DNA of 64,000 bases from Cephalopachus bancanus (GCA_027257055.1 JAPVLO010000003.1:10791501-10855500); one strand, 5' to 3'; positions 44,524 through 55,540 are shown, counted from the first letter of the stretch. A program made the numbers and translations. The notes: generated by a model from the letters alone, not told the origin.

Positions 44524-44633
44524 TAGAGTGACTAAATATCCTGGGCCTGAAATTGAGGGGTTTCCCAAGACACTGGACCTTCCATACTAAAATGAGGACA
44601 CTTCTGGAGAAAGAGAGACAGTAGGTCACTCTA
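44524..44633. mobile_element. Small inverted-repeat element (MITE/MER-like)
   Basis: About 110 bp bounded by CTAGAGTGACT (44524) and GGTCACTCTAC (44623-44633), imperfect inverted repeats. The interior 'ATCCTGGGCCTGAAATTGAG', 'CACTGGACCTTCCATACTAA' resembles a common old mammalian repeat. Confidence 0.5.
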
Positions 44634-44639
44634 CTTCAG

Positions 44640-45580
44640 TTAAATATTGATCTCTGGTTAAGCCAGAAAAGTCAAGAACTGTGCAACTCATTACATTCTA
44701 TTTTTTGCTGTATACAAATAGTGACAATCAGAAGCCATAAGCAAACTACAGGTAGACTGGTGGTGTATACACTGTCATTTTTCTCTTTCAAGTGAGCGTG
44801 GTCTTTACATTGCAAGGACTCTTTGTTGTGGCAGCTGTAGTGACCTTGGAAGAAATTGGCCTTCCCTGACTAGCTATATCTCTGGTGCGATTTCAGGTGG
44901 TGAATCTGACAACTCAGTGCAAAATGATTTTTAAATGAACAGTCTATCCTCAAAGTCTATAGTGAGAGACATGTTTTTGTGTCCTGTCTTATCAAATCTA
45001 GATCAGAACAAAAACATGGCATCCCTTTTATTTCAGTGACTATCTATGACCTTTATCTCACTGGCTTAGGCCAAGGTCAAGTTCTTCTGTCAATGTCTCT
45101 GCCTGATTAATGGTAGTCCTCTCTTTTTTGGCTAGGATGCTTTAAGCACTTTACCGAGTAGTTTGTAAGCCAAATAATGATGGTTGAAGGTATTGAGCTC
45201 TCCAACATGTCTTCTGGGTCTTTCTTCAAAAATTCCTATTTCAGATGTTTAACATTAATTTCTATGAACTCAGAATAATCTAGGCAATCCTTTTTGCTTT
45301 GAGATTTTCAATCAGGACAATGTCTGCATGCAAAGAGAATGAGAAACATTCTCTCTTGAATGCCCCTGATTCCTTGGAGGATTATGGGAAATAAGCCAAT
45401 AATTTCCACTGGTCAGTTTTTCCAGTAACTTGAATGACTCACAGTGGCATAAACCAGGTCCCATTCAAGAAGTATTACACCATGCCCTTGTGATGATAAA
45501 CAGAAGCTCCCCGGTAAAGTTGTACAAAATCAACTTTCAGCAACATCAGCCACATAATCAGGATAATCTGAAAGAGCGAT
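44640..45580. other. Unclassified
   Basis: No gene. Possibly an old LTR or transposon over 44760-45560, but no end signatures were recognised. Confidence 0.35.
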
Positions 45581-45589
45581 CTTGATTTT

Positions 45590-46790
45590 TAAAACATTTT
45601 GTAAAAAGTAGGACTTTACAAAAATGTCTGAAAGATATTATAACAAACTGCAAAAAAAAAATTGTAACATATGACACACAAGGGTTCTGGTTTCCTTAAT
45701 ACATAAAAAGCTTTTATAATTCATAAAGAAAAAAAAAATCACCCAATGGAAAATGAAGAAAAGTCATAAGAAACTTTCTTCATAGGATATACAAATAACT
45801 TATAAGATTTTGAAGGATGTTCAACTTCATCAAAAGCAAATGAATGTAAATTAGTACAGACTGGCTGGGCTTGGTGGCTCAGCCGGTAATCCCGCGCTTT
45901 GGGAGGCCAAGTGGATTGCCTGAGCCCGCGGGTTCGAGACCCGCCAGGGCAACTTGGTGAGACCTCATCTCTACAATAAATCAAAAAATTAGCCGGGTGT
46001 GGTAGAGCGCACCTGTAGTTCCATCTACTTGGAAGACTGAGGTGGAAGGATCGCCAGAGCCCAGCAGGTCGAGGCTGCAGTGGCCGGGAGCGTGCCACTG
46101 CACTCCAGTCTGAGTGACAGAGTGAGACTTCAACTCAAAAAAAAAAAAAATTAGTACAGATTATTATCACCCCTCAGTGGACAAAATTTTTTTAAAATTT
46201 ATAATTCAGTATATTGGTAAAAATGTGTAGGTCATTTTTTGAAATGTTACTGAAAGTATTTAGGTTGTAGTCTCTATAACAAGCCGTATAAATGTTCAAA
46301 ATCTATAATGAAGCAATAACATACATTTATTTTATAATGATAAATTATATCAAAATGACAAAAGAATACATACATTAAACTCATCAATTAGAAACTATTA
46401 AATGAATTAGGATACGTAGAGATATGTATAATGAAACACTATGCAACTACTCTAAAGAATGAGACAATTCTGTATGTACTAATACAGAAAAATTTTAATG
46501 AAATGCTTAACTAGGAAAAGTAAGCAAAGAAGCCAGGTATAGTATACTCCCATTCGTGAAAAAAGAGAATTCATGAATAGATAGAGATACAGAGATAGAG
46601 ATATACACCATATTCATATAAACTTCTAGATAATTCTGAGAAGGCACACAAGAATCTGTTATCAACTATCTTTTGGAAAGTGGAATTTGGTGTCAGAGTG
46701 AAAGGGGGACTCCTTTTTATTGTATATTCTTTTATACTCATAGTTTTCTATTCCTTTCTAAAAGGTATTGAGATAAATCATAAACAGAGT
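45590..46790 (+). mobile_element. HAL1/L1M-type LINE, split by Alu
   Basis: 'GATGTTCAACTTCATCAAAA', 'GCAAATGAATGTAAATTAGT' (then Alu), 'AATTCAGTATATTGGTAAAA', 'ATAAATGTTCAAAATCTATA', 'AACACTATGCAACTACTCTA' and '...GGTATAGTATACTCCCATTC' follow the old LINE1 order. No open frame. Confidence 0.72.
45861..46147 (+). mobile_element. Alu, lineage-specific family
   Basis: Perfect 13-bp target duplication AAATTAGTACAGA (45848-45860 and 46148-46160). Lost the 'GCTGAGGTGA' step near 45908. Confidence 0.96.
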
Positions 46791-47039
46791 CAGCTTCTAC
46801 GTTATGTGTACTTGTAACCACTAATAAGAACTGTTTGTATTATAGTGTGCAGGAAATCTTGCTCTGTATCTCTTCTTTATATATCATTCGTTATGCATTT
46901 CCAATTGACAGCACATATCACCCAATATTGTGATTACATGCTGGAGGTCTGCTTCCCCCAGCTGCCTGGATCTCTAAAGGGCAACCTTCTGAAAGACTGT
47001 GTTGTCTCAGGGAAAGGAGATGGGCCGCTAATCTGCCTA

Positions 47040-47165
47040 TTTACACACCATGGTTCCCATTTTACAGATGAGGAACCTGAAGTTTAGGGAGAGGACAAAA
47101 GATTTTTGCCTAAAGTCACACAGACAGTTAGCAGTTGAGTCATGGCCAGAATATAAGGCTCCTTC
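47040..47165 (-). mobile_element. MIR SINE
   Basis: 'CCATTTTACAGATGAGGAAC' and 'TGCCTAAAGTCACACAGACA' in antisense order. Confidence 0.88.
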
Positions 47166-47429
47166 CTCCATCCTATTTCTCTTTAGAGGTGACTGAGAAA
47201 TACATGAAGCTTTAGAAGAAACATTGACCTGATACTTAACCTGGAACAAAAATGGAGAGTCAATGTTTCTTCCTTAAAGAGTGATTCTTTCATAACACCT
47301 TCTTGTTCTAAGGATGGACTTTTGTAGATCATTGATTGGAGTGATGAAGATGTTCCCTTTATTTGACCTCCTTAGGTCCATGTTTTGGGACAAGGCAGTA
47401 CGGTTGGCAGGAGTGTGGGGAATCCCAGA

Positions 47430-47885
47430 ACAGAGAATGAGTCTAGGTTCTCCTACTTTCTTGCTCTGTAACTGTGAGCAAATCACTTAACATTCCTGGA
47501 CTTAAGTTTCCTTCTCTGCAAAACAGGGAGTTCAGGAGACTTTGATAAAAATCATGAAGGAGGCCGGGCTCGGTGGCTCAGCCTGTAATCCCAGCACTTT
47601 GGGAGGCTGAGGTGAGTGGATTGCCTGAGCCCGGCGGTTCGAGACAAGCCCGGGCAACTCAGTGAGACCTCATCTCTACAGTAAAATAAAAAATAGTTGG
47701 GCATGGTAGTCTGTAGTTCTGGGCTAATCGGAAGGCTGAGACAAAAGGATCGCTGAAGCCCAGAAGGTTGACAGCCATGAGCTGCATGCTACTGCACTCC
47801 AGCCTGGTCAAAGGTGTGAGACTCCAACTCAAAAAAAAAAAAAAAAAAATCATGAAGGTGACTTGCAAACTGTAAAGCACTATAA
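47430..47885 (+). mobile_element. MIR SINE split by Alu
   Basis: Left part 'CTAGGTTCTCCTACTTTCTT', 'CACTTAACATTCCTGGACTT'. After the Alu it resumes with 'AACTGTAAAGCACTATAAAA'. Confidence 0.82.
47562..47844 (+). mobile_element. Alu dimer in MIR
   Basis: Perfect 14-bp target duplication AAAAATCATGAAGG (47548-47561 and 47845-47858). The right arm is more diverged ('GGCATGGTAGTCTGTAGTTC'). Confidence 0.95.
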
Positions 47886-48058
47886 AATGTAAATTTTTTA
47901 AATTTCACAGACAATTAGCATATGTACTTGTTCCCTTTGATCCTTAATTTTGCAAGGTTTCACAGATCATTCATGACTATCTTGGGTCAAATCTGCCCTG
48001 CACTGTGTCTTTAAAGCTTTGAAAGAATTATTGACATTTAAAATTCAAATTTCAGAGT

Positions 48059-48359
48059 TTTTTTGTTTTGTTTTGTTTGAGTAGAAGTCTCACTCTGTTT
48101 GCCCAGAATAGAGTACAGTGACACTCTCACTGCCACCACAGCCTCGACCTGTTGGGTTCAGGTGATCCTTCCCCCTCAGATTCCAAGCAGCAGGAACCAC
48201 AGGTGCACACCACTATGCCCAGCTAATATTTTTATTTATTGTATAGACAAGGTCTCACCAAGTTCCCCAGGCTGTTCTCAAACCCCTGGACTCAGGCAAT
48301 CCTCTTGCCTCAGACTCCCAAAGTGCTGGGATTACAGGCTTGAGCCACTGCACCCAGCT
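48059..48359 (-). mobile_element. Intermediate-age Alu, antisense
   Basis: Dimer with 'CTCAAACCCCTGGACTCAGG' and 'CCCAAAGTGCTGGGATTACA', so outside the young family. T/G-rich start (TTTTG)n. Possible short duplication TTCAGAGTTT and TTCAGGTTGT. Confidence 0.9.
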
Positions 48360-48391
48360 TCAGGTTGTTTAAAAGTCTAGAAGGTCTGGTG

Positions 48392-48643
48392 AGCCAGGCT
48401 CGGTGACTCAGCCTGTAATCCCGCGCCTTGGGAGGCTGAGGTGAGTGAATTGCCTGAGCCCACGGGTTCGAGACGCATCAGGGCAACTTGGCAAGACCTC
48501 ATCTCTACAATAAATCAAAAAATTAGCCAGGTGTGGTAGTACGTGCCTGTACCTCATCTACTTGGAAGGCTGAGGTGGAAGGATTGCCAGAGCCCAGCAG
48601 GTCGAGGCTGTGGTGGCCGTGAGCGTGCCACTGCCCTCCAGTC
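48392..48643 (+). mobile_element. 3'-truncated Alu, no tail
   Basis: Lineage-specific copy that stops at 'GCCCTCCAGTC' without the 'TGGGCGACAGAG' end or a poly(A). Its 3' end was lost by deletion, or by recombination after insertion. Confidence 0.88.
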
Positions 48644-48697
48644 AACATTCAACCACAGTGTAAAATGGCAATGAGGCACTAAAAGTGGTGGAACACT

Positions 48698-49003
48698 TTT
48701 TTTATGTTTATTTTTATTTTTAGTTGGAGTCTCACTCTGTTGCCCAGGCTGGAGTGCAGTGGCACAATCACAGCCACTCCAGCATCGACCTGCTGGGCTC
48801 CGATGACCCATTTGCCTCAGCCTTCCAAGTTACCAGAGCTACAGGCGTTTGCTACCACATTCAGCTAATTTTTTTTTTTAGTTATTGTAGAGATGAAGTC
48901 TCACCGATTTTTCCAGGCTGGTCTTGAACCTGTGGATTCATGCAATCCACTCACCTCGGTCTCCCAAAGTGCTGGAATTACAGGCTAAGTCACCGAGCCT
49001 GGC
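48698..49003 (-). mobile_element. Alu, diverged lineage-specific type
   Basis: Antisense dimer. Short flanking similarity GGAACACTT (48690) and GGAACCTCTT (49005). Confidence 0.88.
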
Positions 49004-49009
49004 CGGAAC

Positions 49010-49410
49010 CTCTTACAGATAGAACATTTACCCTGTGCTTGGCCACAGTCTTCACCACTCCTTTCTGTCTTGTGCTTCACTTTACACATCCTGTCTGTAG
49101 GCCCTTGAATTACAACCTTGTAATTAATTTGTCACCATATTTTGCAAAAGAAGTCATCGCAGGTCATGGCAGTTGAGAGTCTGGGCCACCATCACCGAGC
49201 AAGAACTCAACCCCACCAAATTCTGTTTTAGGGTCTTGTTCCATAATCCACATACACATCATACACTACATGGAATACATACATACACAATTGTGGAACT
49301 CTGGGCCCATAATTAAGCCCATTTATTTTCCACAAAACAAGAGGAAGAGGCTTTCTTTTGTTCTGAAGTTTATCTGGGCTCCCCCTTACTGAGAAAAAGC
49401 TAGGTTTTGA
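49010..49410. other. Unclassified
   Basis: 'ATCGCAGGTCATGGCAGTTG'...'TAGGGTCTTGTTCCATAATC' has no recognised family. No gene. Confidence 0.35.
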
Positions 49411-49422
49411 AAGAGAATACTC

Positions 49423-49715
49423 GCCAGGCTCAGTGGCTCAGCCTGTAATTCCGCACTTTGGGAGGGTGAGGTGAGTGAATTGCCTGAGCCCACAGGTTCG
49501 AGACCCGCTTGGGCAACTTGGCGAGACTTCATCTCTACAATAAAAAAAATTAGCTGGGCGTGGTAGCGCACACCTGTAGTTCCAGTTACTTGGAAGGTTG
49601 AGGCAGAAGGATCGCCAGAGCCCAGCAGGTAGAGGCTGCGGTGGCCGGGAACGGCCACTGCAGACCAGTCTGGGCAACAGAGTGAGACTCCAACTCAAAA
49701 AAAAAAAAAAAAAAA
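49423..49715 (+). mobile_element. Alu, lineage-specific family
   Basis: Perfect 12-bp target duplication AAGAGAATACTC (49411-49422 and 49716-49727). Confidence 0.96.
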
Positions 49716-49734
49716 AAGAGAATACTCAAATCAA

Positions 49735-50165
49735 AGCCTGTTTTGATTTCCCTCTTTGACTTGGCTGCTCTTACCCTCTGCGGTGTCCACTACTCAGTTC
49801 CTCTGTTACAGTTTCCGTAACTGCATGCCTATGGGTCCAGTCAGTTTATCAGAAATTTCACTTCAGTAGGGTGGGAACATCACAGGGCAATGGATTCTGT
49901 AGAATCTGCCCTGCTAACAACAAAAAACTGACTAAGGCTCTGAGGGAACTTCAAGAAGACACTTCTGGGCTGAACTCTCCTCTATCCCATGGGGACTAAC
50001 AGACCCACAAGATAAGGAACTCTTGTGTGTATGATTTATGAGAGAATATATTAGCATTACAGAATATTTAAGCAAATTAAATTAAAATATATCTTCACAA
50101 TCCTTTTACCTGAGAAGTAAAATGTTAAGAGAGAAGTGAGTTAACTCAGCACTGAAATTAGACGA
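49735..50165. other. Unclassified
   Basis: No repeat or gene recognised. Confidence 0.4.
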
Positions 50166-50280
50166 TGATTTATGAATGCGTTTATTTGTTCATTTGTTCA
50201 CTCAGTAAACATTTGCTAGGTACCTGTTATACTCCTGGCATTTGCTAAGGCTCCTGGATAAAAATACAAACCCAGGTCTT
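50165..50280 (+). mobile_element. Ancient repeat fragment (opening of 38330-type family)
   Basis: 'TTCACTCAGTAAACATTTGC' and 'ACTCCTGGCATTTGCTAAGG'. Confidence 0.45.
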
Positions 50281-50356
50281 GGCCCCAACAATCTCACTTA
50301 ACTACCGTGCAGTGGAACAATTTGATGTAGCTCTCTTTCCAGCTCAAGTCCTTTTC

Positions 50357-50668
50357 CTTTTTTTGTTTTTTGTTTTTGTTTTTGAGTCACAGTCTCACTC
50401 TGTTGCCCAGGATGAAGTGCAGGAGCAGGATCATGGCTCACAGCAGACTCAAACTCCTGGCCTCAGGCAATCCTTCCACCTCAGCTTTCTGAGTGACTGG
50501 AACTACAAGTGTGCACCATCACACCTGGCTAATTGTTTTCTTTTTTTTTCAGAGATGAGGTCTCACTATGTTGTCCAGGTTGTTCTTGAACTCCTGGGCT
50601 CAAGTAATCCGCTTGCCTCAGCCTCCCAAAGTGCTGAGATTACAGGCATGAATCACCATGCCTGATCT
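50357..50668 (-). mobile_element. Old AluJ-like dimer, antisense
   Basis: 'GATCATGGCTCACAGCAG', 'CTCAAACTCCTGGCCTCAGG', 'CAGAGATGAGGTCTCACTAT' mark an old ancestral-type Alu. Flanks AGTCCTTTTC and AATCCTTTTA. Confidence 0.92.
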
Positions 50669-50689
50669 GAAATCCTTTACTTTTAAAGA

Positions 50690-51160
50690 GAGCATAATAA
50701 TCCTCACTTTTGTTGATTTTGTTAGCCTAGATAAGGTTTATGTAGGTTAAAGTGCCTTAAACGATGTCAACCAGCCGCAGAGATTTAAAAAACACTGGTC
50801 CAGGCTGAGTCCATCGTTTTATAAAAAAGGCTCTGAGGTTCAGTGGGTCAGGTCGCTTGCTCAGGTGAGCAGCAAGTATTAGCTGAGCCTGCCCCAACAC
50901 TACCACTATCATTACCAACACCAGAGCCTAGCAGGGCTTCCGGTCCCCTAAGCTATACCAGGTCACCTTCTCTGGTTTCAGCCCAATCACTACATATATT
51001 ACTATAGCACAATTTTGGTGTTTTTATGTAATTTCAATAACTTTACTATAAATGCTTTCCCTAGTTATTCTATATATTTTAAAACATCAATATAAACGTC
51101 AACTGCATTTTTACAGATTGCCAAAGAAGTTCATTGCACCAAAATTTGTAAGAATTCTTT
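50690..51160. other. Mostly unclassified
   Basis: Possible antisense MIR remnant near 50815-50880 ('AAGGCTCTGAGGTTCAGTGG'). No gene. Confidence 0.35.
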
Positions 51161-51168
51161 CTTTCGAG

Positions 51169-51345
51169 CAGTGGTTCTAAGCTGGGGACAATTCTGCTCC
51201 CACCCCTGAGTACAATTGACAATGTCTAGAAATAGTTGCTACTGGCATCTGATATTGGGTAGAGGTCATGGATACTGCTAAATATTGTGCAATGCATATC
51301 TTTCATAACCAAGAATTATCACACTCCAAATGCCAATCATGCTAA
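51169..51345 (+). mobile_element. Nonautonomous hAT (MER-type)
   Basis: Starts CAGTGGTTCTAAGC, a hAT-like terminus, then 'ACAATTGACAATGTCTAGAA', 'GCTACTGGCATCTGATATTG', 'GGTAGAGGTCATGGATACTG', the order of a common mammalian family. The 3' terminus is eroded. Confidence 0.7.
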
Positions 51346-51436
51346 ATTCCAAAAACTCTGTTTTGGAGCAATAGACAACAACAGGCCAAAAAGTCGCTAG
51401 TTTTTTCATTTCCAACTAATTCCCATGTGTGTTCAT

Positions 51437-51723
51437 CTTTTTTTTGAGTTGGAGTCTCACTCAGTCACCCAGACTGGAGTGCAGTGGCCGCTCCCGGCCA
51501 CCGCAGCCTCGACCTGTTGGGCTCCGGCGATCCTTCCTCCTCAGCCTTCTGAGTAGCCGGAATTACAGGCACGCGCTACCACGCCTGGCTGATTTTTTGA
51601 TTTATTGTAGAGATGAGGTCTGTCCAAGTTGCCCAGGCGGATCTTGAACCCGCAGGCTCAGGCAATCCACTCACCTCAGCCTCCCAAAGGTGCAGGATTA
51701 CAGGCTGAGCCACAGAGCCCGGC
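51437..51723 (-). mobile_element. Alu, lineage-specific family
   Basis: Antisense, near consensus. Short T-run. Target duplication not clear. Confidence 0.94.
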
Positions 51724-51727
51724 CTCT

Positions 51728-52670
51728 TTTTTTGTCTCTTGCTCTTCCTTGGAGCAATCATACAGATGAAGGAATTTGTTTGTGTTCTCTTCTTGCACCC
51801 ACCTCAACTCTAACTGGTATTACAAATTGCTCTGGATCTGTGGGCCAGAAGCCCTGTGCAAAGCAGTTATGAGCACCACTGAATTTACTGGACCAATTTC
51901 TTAGAAATCTAAGCAAGAAGTCTGTCCCCAGGGCAAAAGCAAGATGGTCCAGAAGCCCTTTGTCTAGCTATCCAGGCCTTGCATTGACTGCATCCTAATT
52001 CAACGGTTTCCTGTAGGGTGGTCTCACTTAAAATGCAGGGCTTCTTTTCAAGGCAAGGAGGGCAGCAGGAAGGAGGAGGTAAGGAGATAAAACATTTTCT
52101 CCACCTGGGTCCAGTAACAACAACACAAGGTATAAGTGAACCGCATTCGTCTTCCTCCTATCCCCTTAGTAATATATTCACCTTCAAAGGAAAATCTTTC
52201 ATGTGTTGGGTTTTAAAAATAAATTTCTCAAATGGAAAGAACAAAGATTGAAAGCTCCAGGAATTTTTTTAAAGCTGAACAAAGGATAGAAGTCCAAATA
52301 GCATTTTAAAACTCTTGCAGGAGAAGCCTCGGCAAATAGCTTGTCTTTCCTTTGGCATATTTTTTGTTACCCATCTAAGCTGTGACATTCCTTTCTGCTT
52401 GGAGGTTCTGAAGAACATCTAGCTCAGTCTGGCATGGACTCGGCTTGCTGGTTAATCTCTCTTCCTATTTAATACAAAAGGTAGGATAAGCAAAAGGTGT
52501 TCCAGGATGGTAGAGATGCCACAAGAGTGATCAGGGGTTTCCCATGAACAAAAAAATTCAACTTCAAGTGGGTTGGTTAACTCCTGAAAACCCAGTCAGT
52601 AGCTCAATGTTGGGTACTGGGAAGATATTCAATAAACATTTGGTAAATGAGTGAATTCACTAATGAATAA
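51728..52670. other. Unclassified
   Basis: No gene or confident repeat. 52600-52675 resembles an L2/MIR end ('AATAAACATTTGGTAAATGA'). Confidence 0.35.
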
Positions 52671-52679
52671 ACAAATCAC

Positions 52680-52820
52680 AGCTACCCTTTGAGGAAAGAT
52701 TTATTTCCCATTTTGCAGATGAAAAAACTCGAGGAATTTAAGTATGCTTGCCCCAAGTTACAGAATTGCCAAAAGACTAAGCCAAGACATGAGTCTCAGT
52801 CACCTTACCTAAGACACTTG
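52680..52820 (-). mobile_element. MIR SINE
   Basis: 'TTCCCATTTTGCAGATGAAA', 'AAACTCGAGGAATTTAAG' and 'TTGCCCCAAGTTACAGAATT' in antisense MIR order. Confidence 0.75.
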
Positions 52821-52829
52821 TTGTTTTCC

Positions 52830-53195
52830 TCTTAGAGCAGAGAGATTTAGTCTCAACATAATCGTATATGAGCTAAGAGTAATCTGTCTGAGATATCACT
52901 CACATAGCTGATCATCAGCATTGATGACAATATATCATTTGGGAAGTACTACATTAGGCAAAATTAAACAGTTTTCTTTATTGTGGGGCTTATCAGAACT
53001 TTTAATACACCATTACACAGCCGGAGTAGAATGCAACATTCCCCAAACCTAACTGAGGAGCACATTTTAGTGCAGCATAACACCACCATTGTGCAGTACT
53101 TTAAAAGAAAAATATGGCACAATCAGTTTGTCTTGCTTTAACAACCTGATTGGTTGGTATCTAGAAGGGAGAAATCAGTTCACTTCATCTTCATA
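52830..53195. other. Repeat-free stretch
   Basis: No repeat recognised. Short inverted words ATTGTGC (53090) and GCACAAT (53126) lie about 30 bp apart. No gene. Confidence 0.3.
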
Positions 53196-53199
53196 ACTA

Positions 53200-53620
53200 A
53201 GGCAGCTATTCACCACCATCTGAGTATGAGATGCCAATTTAGAGCATTTTCAGAATGAAGACTCAGCCCCATGGTTATTCAACTAACCAAATAGACGGGG
53301 GGGGGGGGGGAGGGGGGGGCAGAGCCTGTGGCTGTTTCCGATCTACTCAGAAATCGAGCTGCTCTCTGAAAGGTTGTGCAATGCCACAATGCATGTTGAT
53401 CCTTGCTCTGAATGCTGGTGAAACATGATTCGAAAAATAAAGCTTGGGAGGATACATATGAACAAATAAAAGTTGCAGTAGTCTCTCGCTCATCTTGCCC
53501 TCGATGAAGAAATGCGACGTGAAGTACATTCAAGATTCTGCCAAGATGATCACCTACGGGACTGTTAGTGTACACATGGAGACTGTTTTTGGCCTAATTC
53601 TTTCATCTTTGTTGTGTGCA
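53200..53620. promoter_or_regulatory. Repeat-free, CpG-retaining block (candidate conserved element)
   Basis: Non-repeat sequence keeping several CpGs (for example CTCTCGCTCATC, CCTCGATGAAG, ATGCGACGTG, CCTACGGGAC) in AT-rich surroundings where CpG is otherwise largely confined to Alus. A 98-codon minus-strand frame (53279-53575) and an overlapping 60-codon frame have no domain. No known RNA gene was recognised. Function unknown. Confidence 0.3.
53297..53319 (+). repeat. G14-A-G8 homopolymer tract
   Basis: A run of 14 G, one A, then 8 G. Potential G-quadruplex former and a likely length-error site in sequencing. Confidence 0.95.
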
Positions 53621-53624
53621 TAGA

Positions 53625-54085
53625 TCATCTTTTAAGAGATATGAAAGTGAAACTGATCTAATGTTTATAGCGCCTGCCTTCCTACTTGGCCATAGGATAT
53701 TCAAGAACACAAAAAGTGACATTTCTGTGACATGTCTTTTAACTTAAAAAGAAAAAGAATTCCAATAAATAAGTACATATAGACCTATTTATTTGATAGA
53801 GTCTATCTTTCTTTTAGAAAAAAATTCTGATGTAAAGCTATGTCACTTCAAGGTATAGTCTTTTTTCAGTTGTCATGTCATGATGCTGTATAGCCCTTGG
53901 AAGAAAATATTTGAGAAATGTCTTAGCTAGGTGAGGCAATGCCAAAAGTGACCCAAATACATAAATCCACTAGAGGGGGAAGAAATCATCAAAAGTAGCT
54001 TTAAGGAGGCATTTCTGAAAAGTGGAAAAGTTGTAAAATTCAGAGCCCTAAATCACCCCTACTTAGCATAGCAGCATGATGGTTA
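53625..54085. other. Unclassified
   Basis: AT-rich, no repeat or gene recognised. Confidence 0.4.
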
Positions 54086-54098
54086 AGAGCCCAGATCA

Positions 54099-54391
54099 GC
54101 TGGGCATGGTGACTCATGCCTGTATTCTCAGAACTTTGGGAGGCAGAGGCGAGAGGATTGCCTGAGCCCATGAGTTCGGGGTCAGCCTGGGCAACATGGA
54201 GAGACCTTGTTTCTGCAATAAACAAAAAATGTAGCAGTGTATGGTAGTGCACACCTGTAGTTCCAGCTCTGGAAGGCTGAAGCAGAAGGATCTTCGCCCA
54301 GCAGTCAAGGCTACAGTGGCTGTGAGTGTGTCACTGCACTCCAGCGTGGACAATAGACTGAGACTCCAACTCAAAAAGACCAAAAAAAAAA
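54099..54391 (+). mobile_element. Intermediate-age Alu
   Basis: Dimer sharing 'AATAAACAAAAAAT' and 'ACTCCAACTC' with the young family but with many changes. Target duplication AGCCCAGATCA (54088-54098) and AACCCAGATCA (54394-54404). Confidence 0.92.
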
Positions 54392-54399
54392 GGAACCCA

Positions 54400-54610
54400 G
54401 ATCAGGGAGCTAAACCACCAAACTTAAAATCCACGTTTGTTACTTATAACCTAGAACAAGTCATTTAAACTTCCTACATCTCAGTTTTTCCTCTGCAAAA
54501 TGGGATAAAAGTAGAGACCACCTTAAATAATTATGAAGACTCAGCATAGGAAAAGTGCATTGAACAGTGTTTGGTGCAAAGTAAGCCTTCAATTAATGCT
54601 AGCAATAGTT
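54400..54610 (+). mobile_element. MIR SINE
   Basis: 'CTTATAACCTAGAACAAGTC', 'CTCAGTTTTTCCTCTGCAAA', 'AATTATGAAGACTCAGCATA', 'AGTGTTTGGTGCAAAGTAAG'. Confidence 0.88.
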
Positions 54611-54614
54611 AAGA

Positions 54615-54760
54615 TCACTAGCTGTGTGACCACAAAATGTCATCATTCTTGAAGGTCTCATTTTCTCCATCTATAAAATTGAGATCCTCCTAATCACATC
54701 ATAATATTATAAGAAAGATCAAATAAGACAAGACAGAAAAGCTAAAGTGGAAAACATTGC
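54615..54760 (+). mobile_element. Second MIR SINE
   Basis: 'CTAGCTGTGTGACCACAAAA' and 'CATCTATAAAATTGAGATCC' directly follow the first MIR. Confidence 0.75.
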
Positions 54761-54939
54761 TTCATAAATAGAAAATTATTTTCTTTCCTGATATGATATC
54801 ATCTTTATTCCCCTCAGTGGAAGGTATTTTCTCTTTATCTGAAGGCCTTAAATTTCCTCTCTGGGCACTGATCTTTCTAGTATACAAAGTGGTACACTTG
54901 TACACTTGCTCTACTTACTGAAGGAAGAACTCTGGTCCA

Positions 54940-55250
54940 TCATTAGTCTTTTCCTTCTCAACAAATGGCACCATCTGCTATCCAGTGGTCAGAGCCAGAC
55001 CCAGGGTATCAGCCATCACTACTTTGCTTCACCACCTGCATCCAGTTGATGGGCACGTTCCCTTGTGTCTACCTCCAATGTAGACACTTAATTTCTCTAC
55101 TTCTTCATGTTCACAGCTGCCATCCTAATTCATGTCACTATCATTTCTTACCAGTAACAGTCTCCTATACTCCCACTTCCCCTCTTATCCAATCCAATCC
55201 ATCCCACGCCCCCAGGTGCAGACGGGGAAATCTTTTTAAAATATAATTCT
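54940..55250 (+). mobile_element. L2 LINE fragment
   Basis: 'GGTCAGAGCCAGACCCAGGG' type text and 'AATTCATGTCACTATCATTT', 'CCAGTAACAGTCTCCTATAC' follow the L2 order. Interrupted by the composite Alu. A short L2/MIR-like end ('AATAGCGTTTGGCACAAAAG') continues at 55750. Confidence 0.65.
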
Positions 55251-55540
55251 GGGCCGGGTTCGGTGGTTCAACCTGTAATCCTGCGTTTTGGGAGGCTGAG
55301 GTGAGTGGATTGCCTGAGCCCGCGGGTTCGAGACCTGCCTGGGCAACTTGGCGAGACGTCTTCTCTACAATAAAAATCGAAAATTAGCCAGGCGTGGTAG
55401 CGCACCTGTAGTTCCAGCTACTTGGAAGGCTGAGGCAGAAGGATCGCTGGAGCCCAGCAGGTCGAGGCTGCAGTGGCCGGGAGCAGCCACTGCACTCCAG
55501 TCTGGGTGACAGAGTGAGACTCCAACTCAAAAAAATAAAA
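55251..55540 (+). mobile_element. Alu, first two arms of a three-arm array
   Basis: Complete lineage-specific dimer with an AAAT-interrupted tail that leads directly into a further right arm. Confidence 0.94.

Larger units (their letters stand above)
47960..48690 (+). mobile_element. Old repeat copy B, hit by two Alus
   Basis: 47970-48058 matches 42205-42284 ('GGTCAAATCTGCCCTGCACT', 'GCTTTGAAAGAATTATTG'). The parts between and after the Alus ('AAAAGTCTAGAAGGTCTGG', 'CATTCAACCACAGTG') appear to continue it. Confidence 0.5.

Noticed and set aside
53400..53530. 5.8S rRNA-like wording 'TCGATGAAGAAATGCGACGTG'
   Set aside because: Only the short TCGATGAAGAA word agrees; the rest does not follow 5.8S rRNA.
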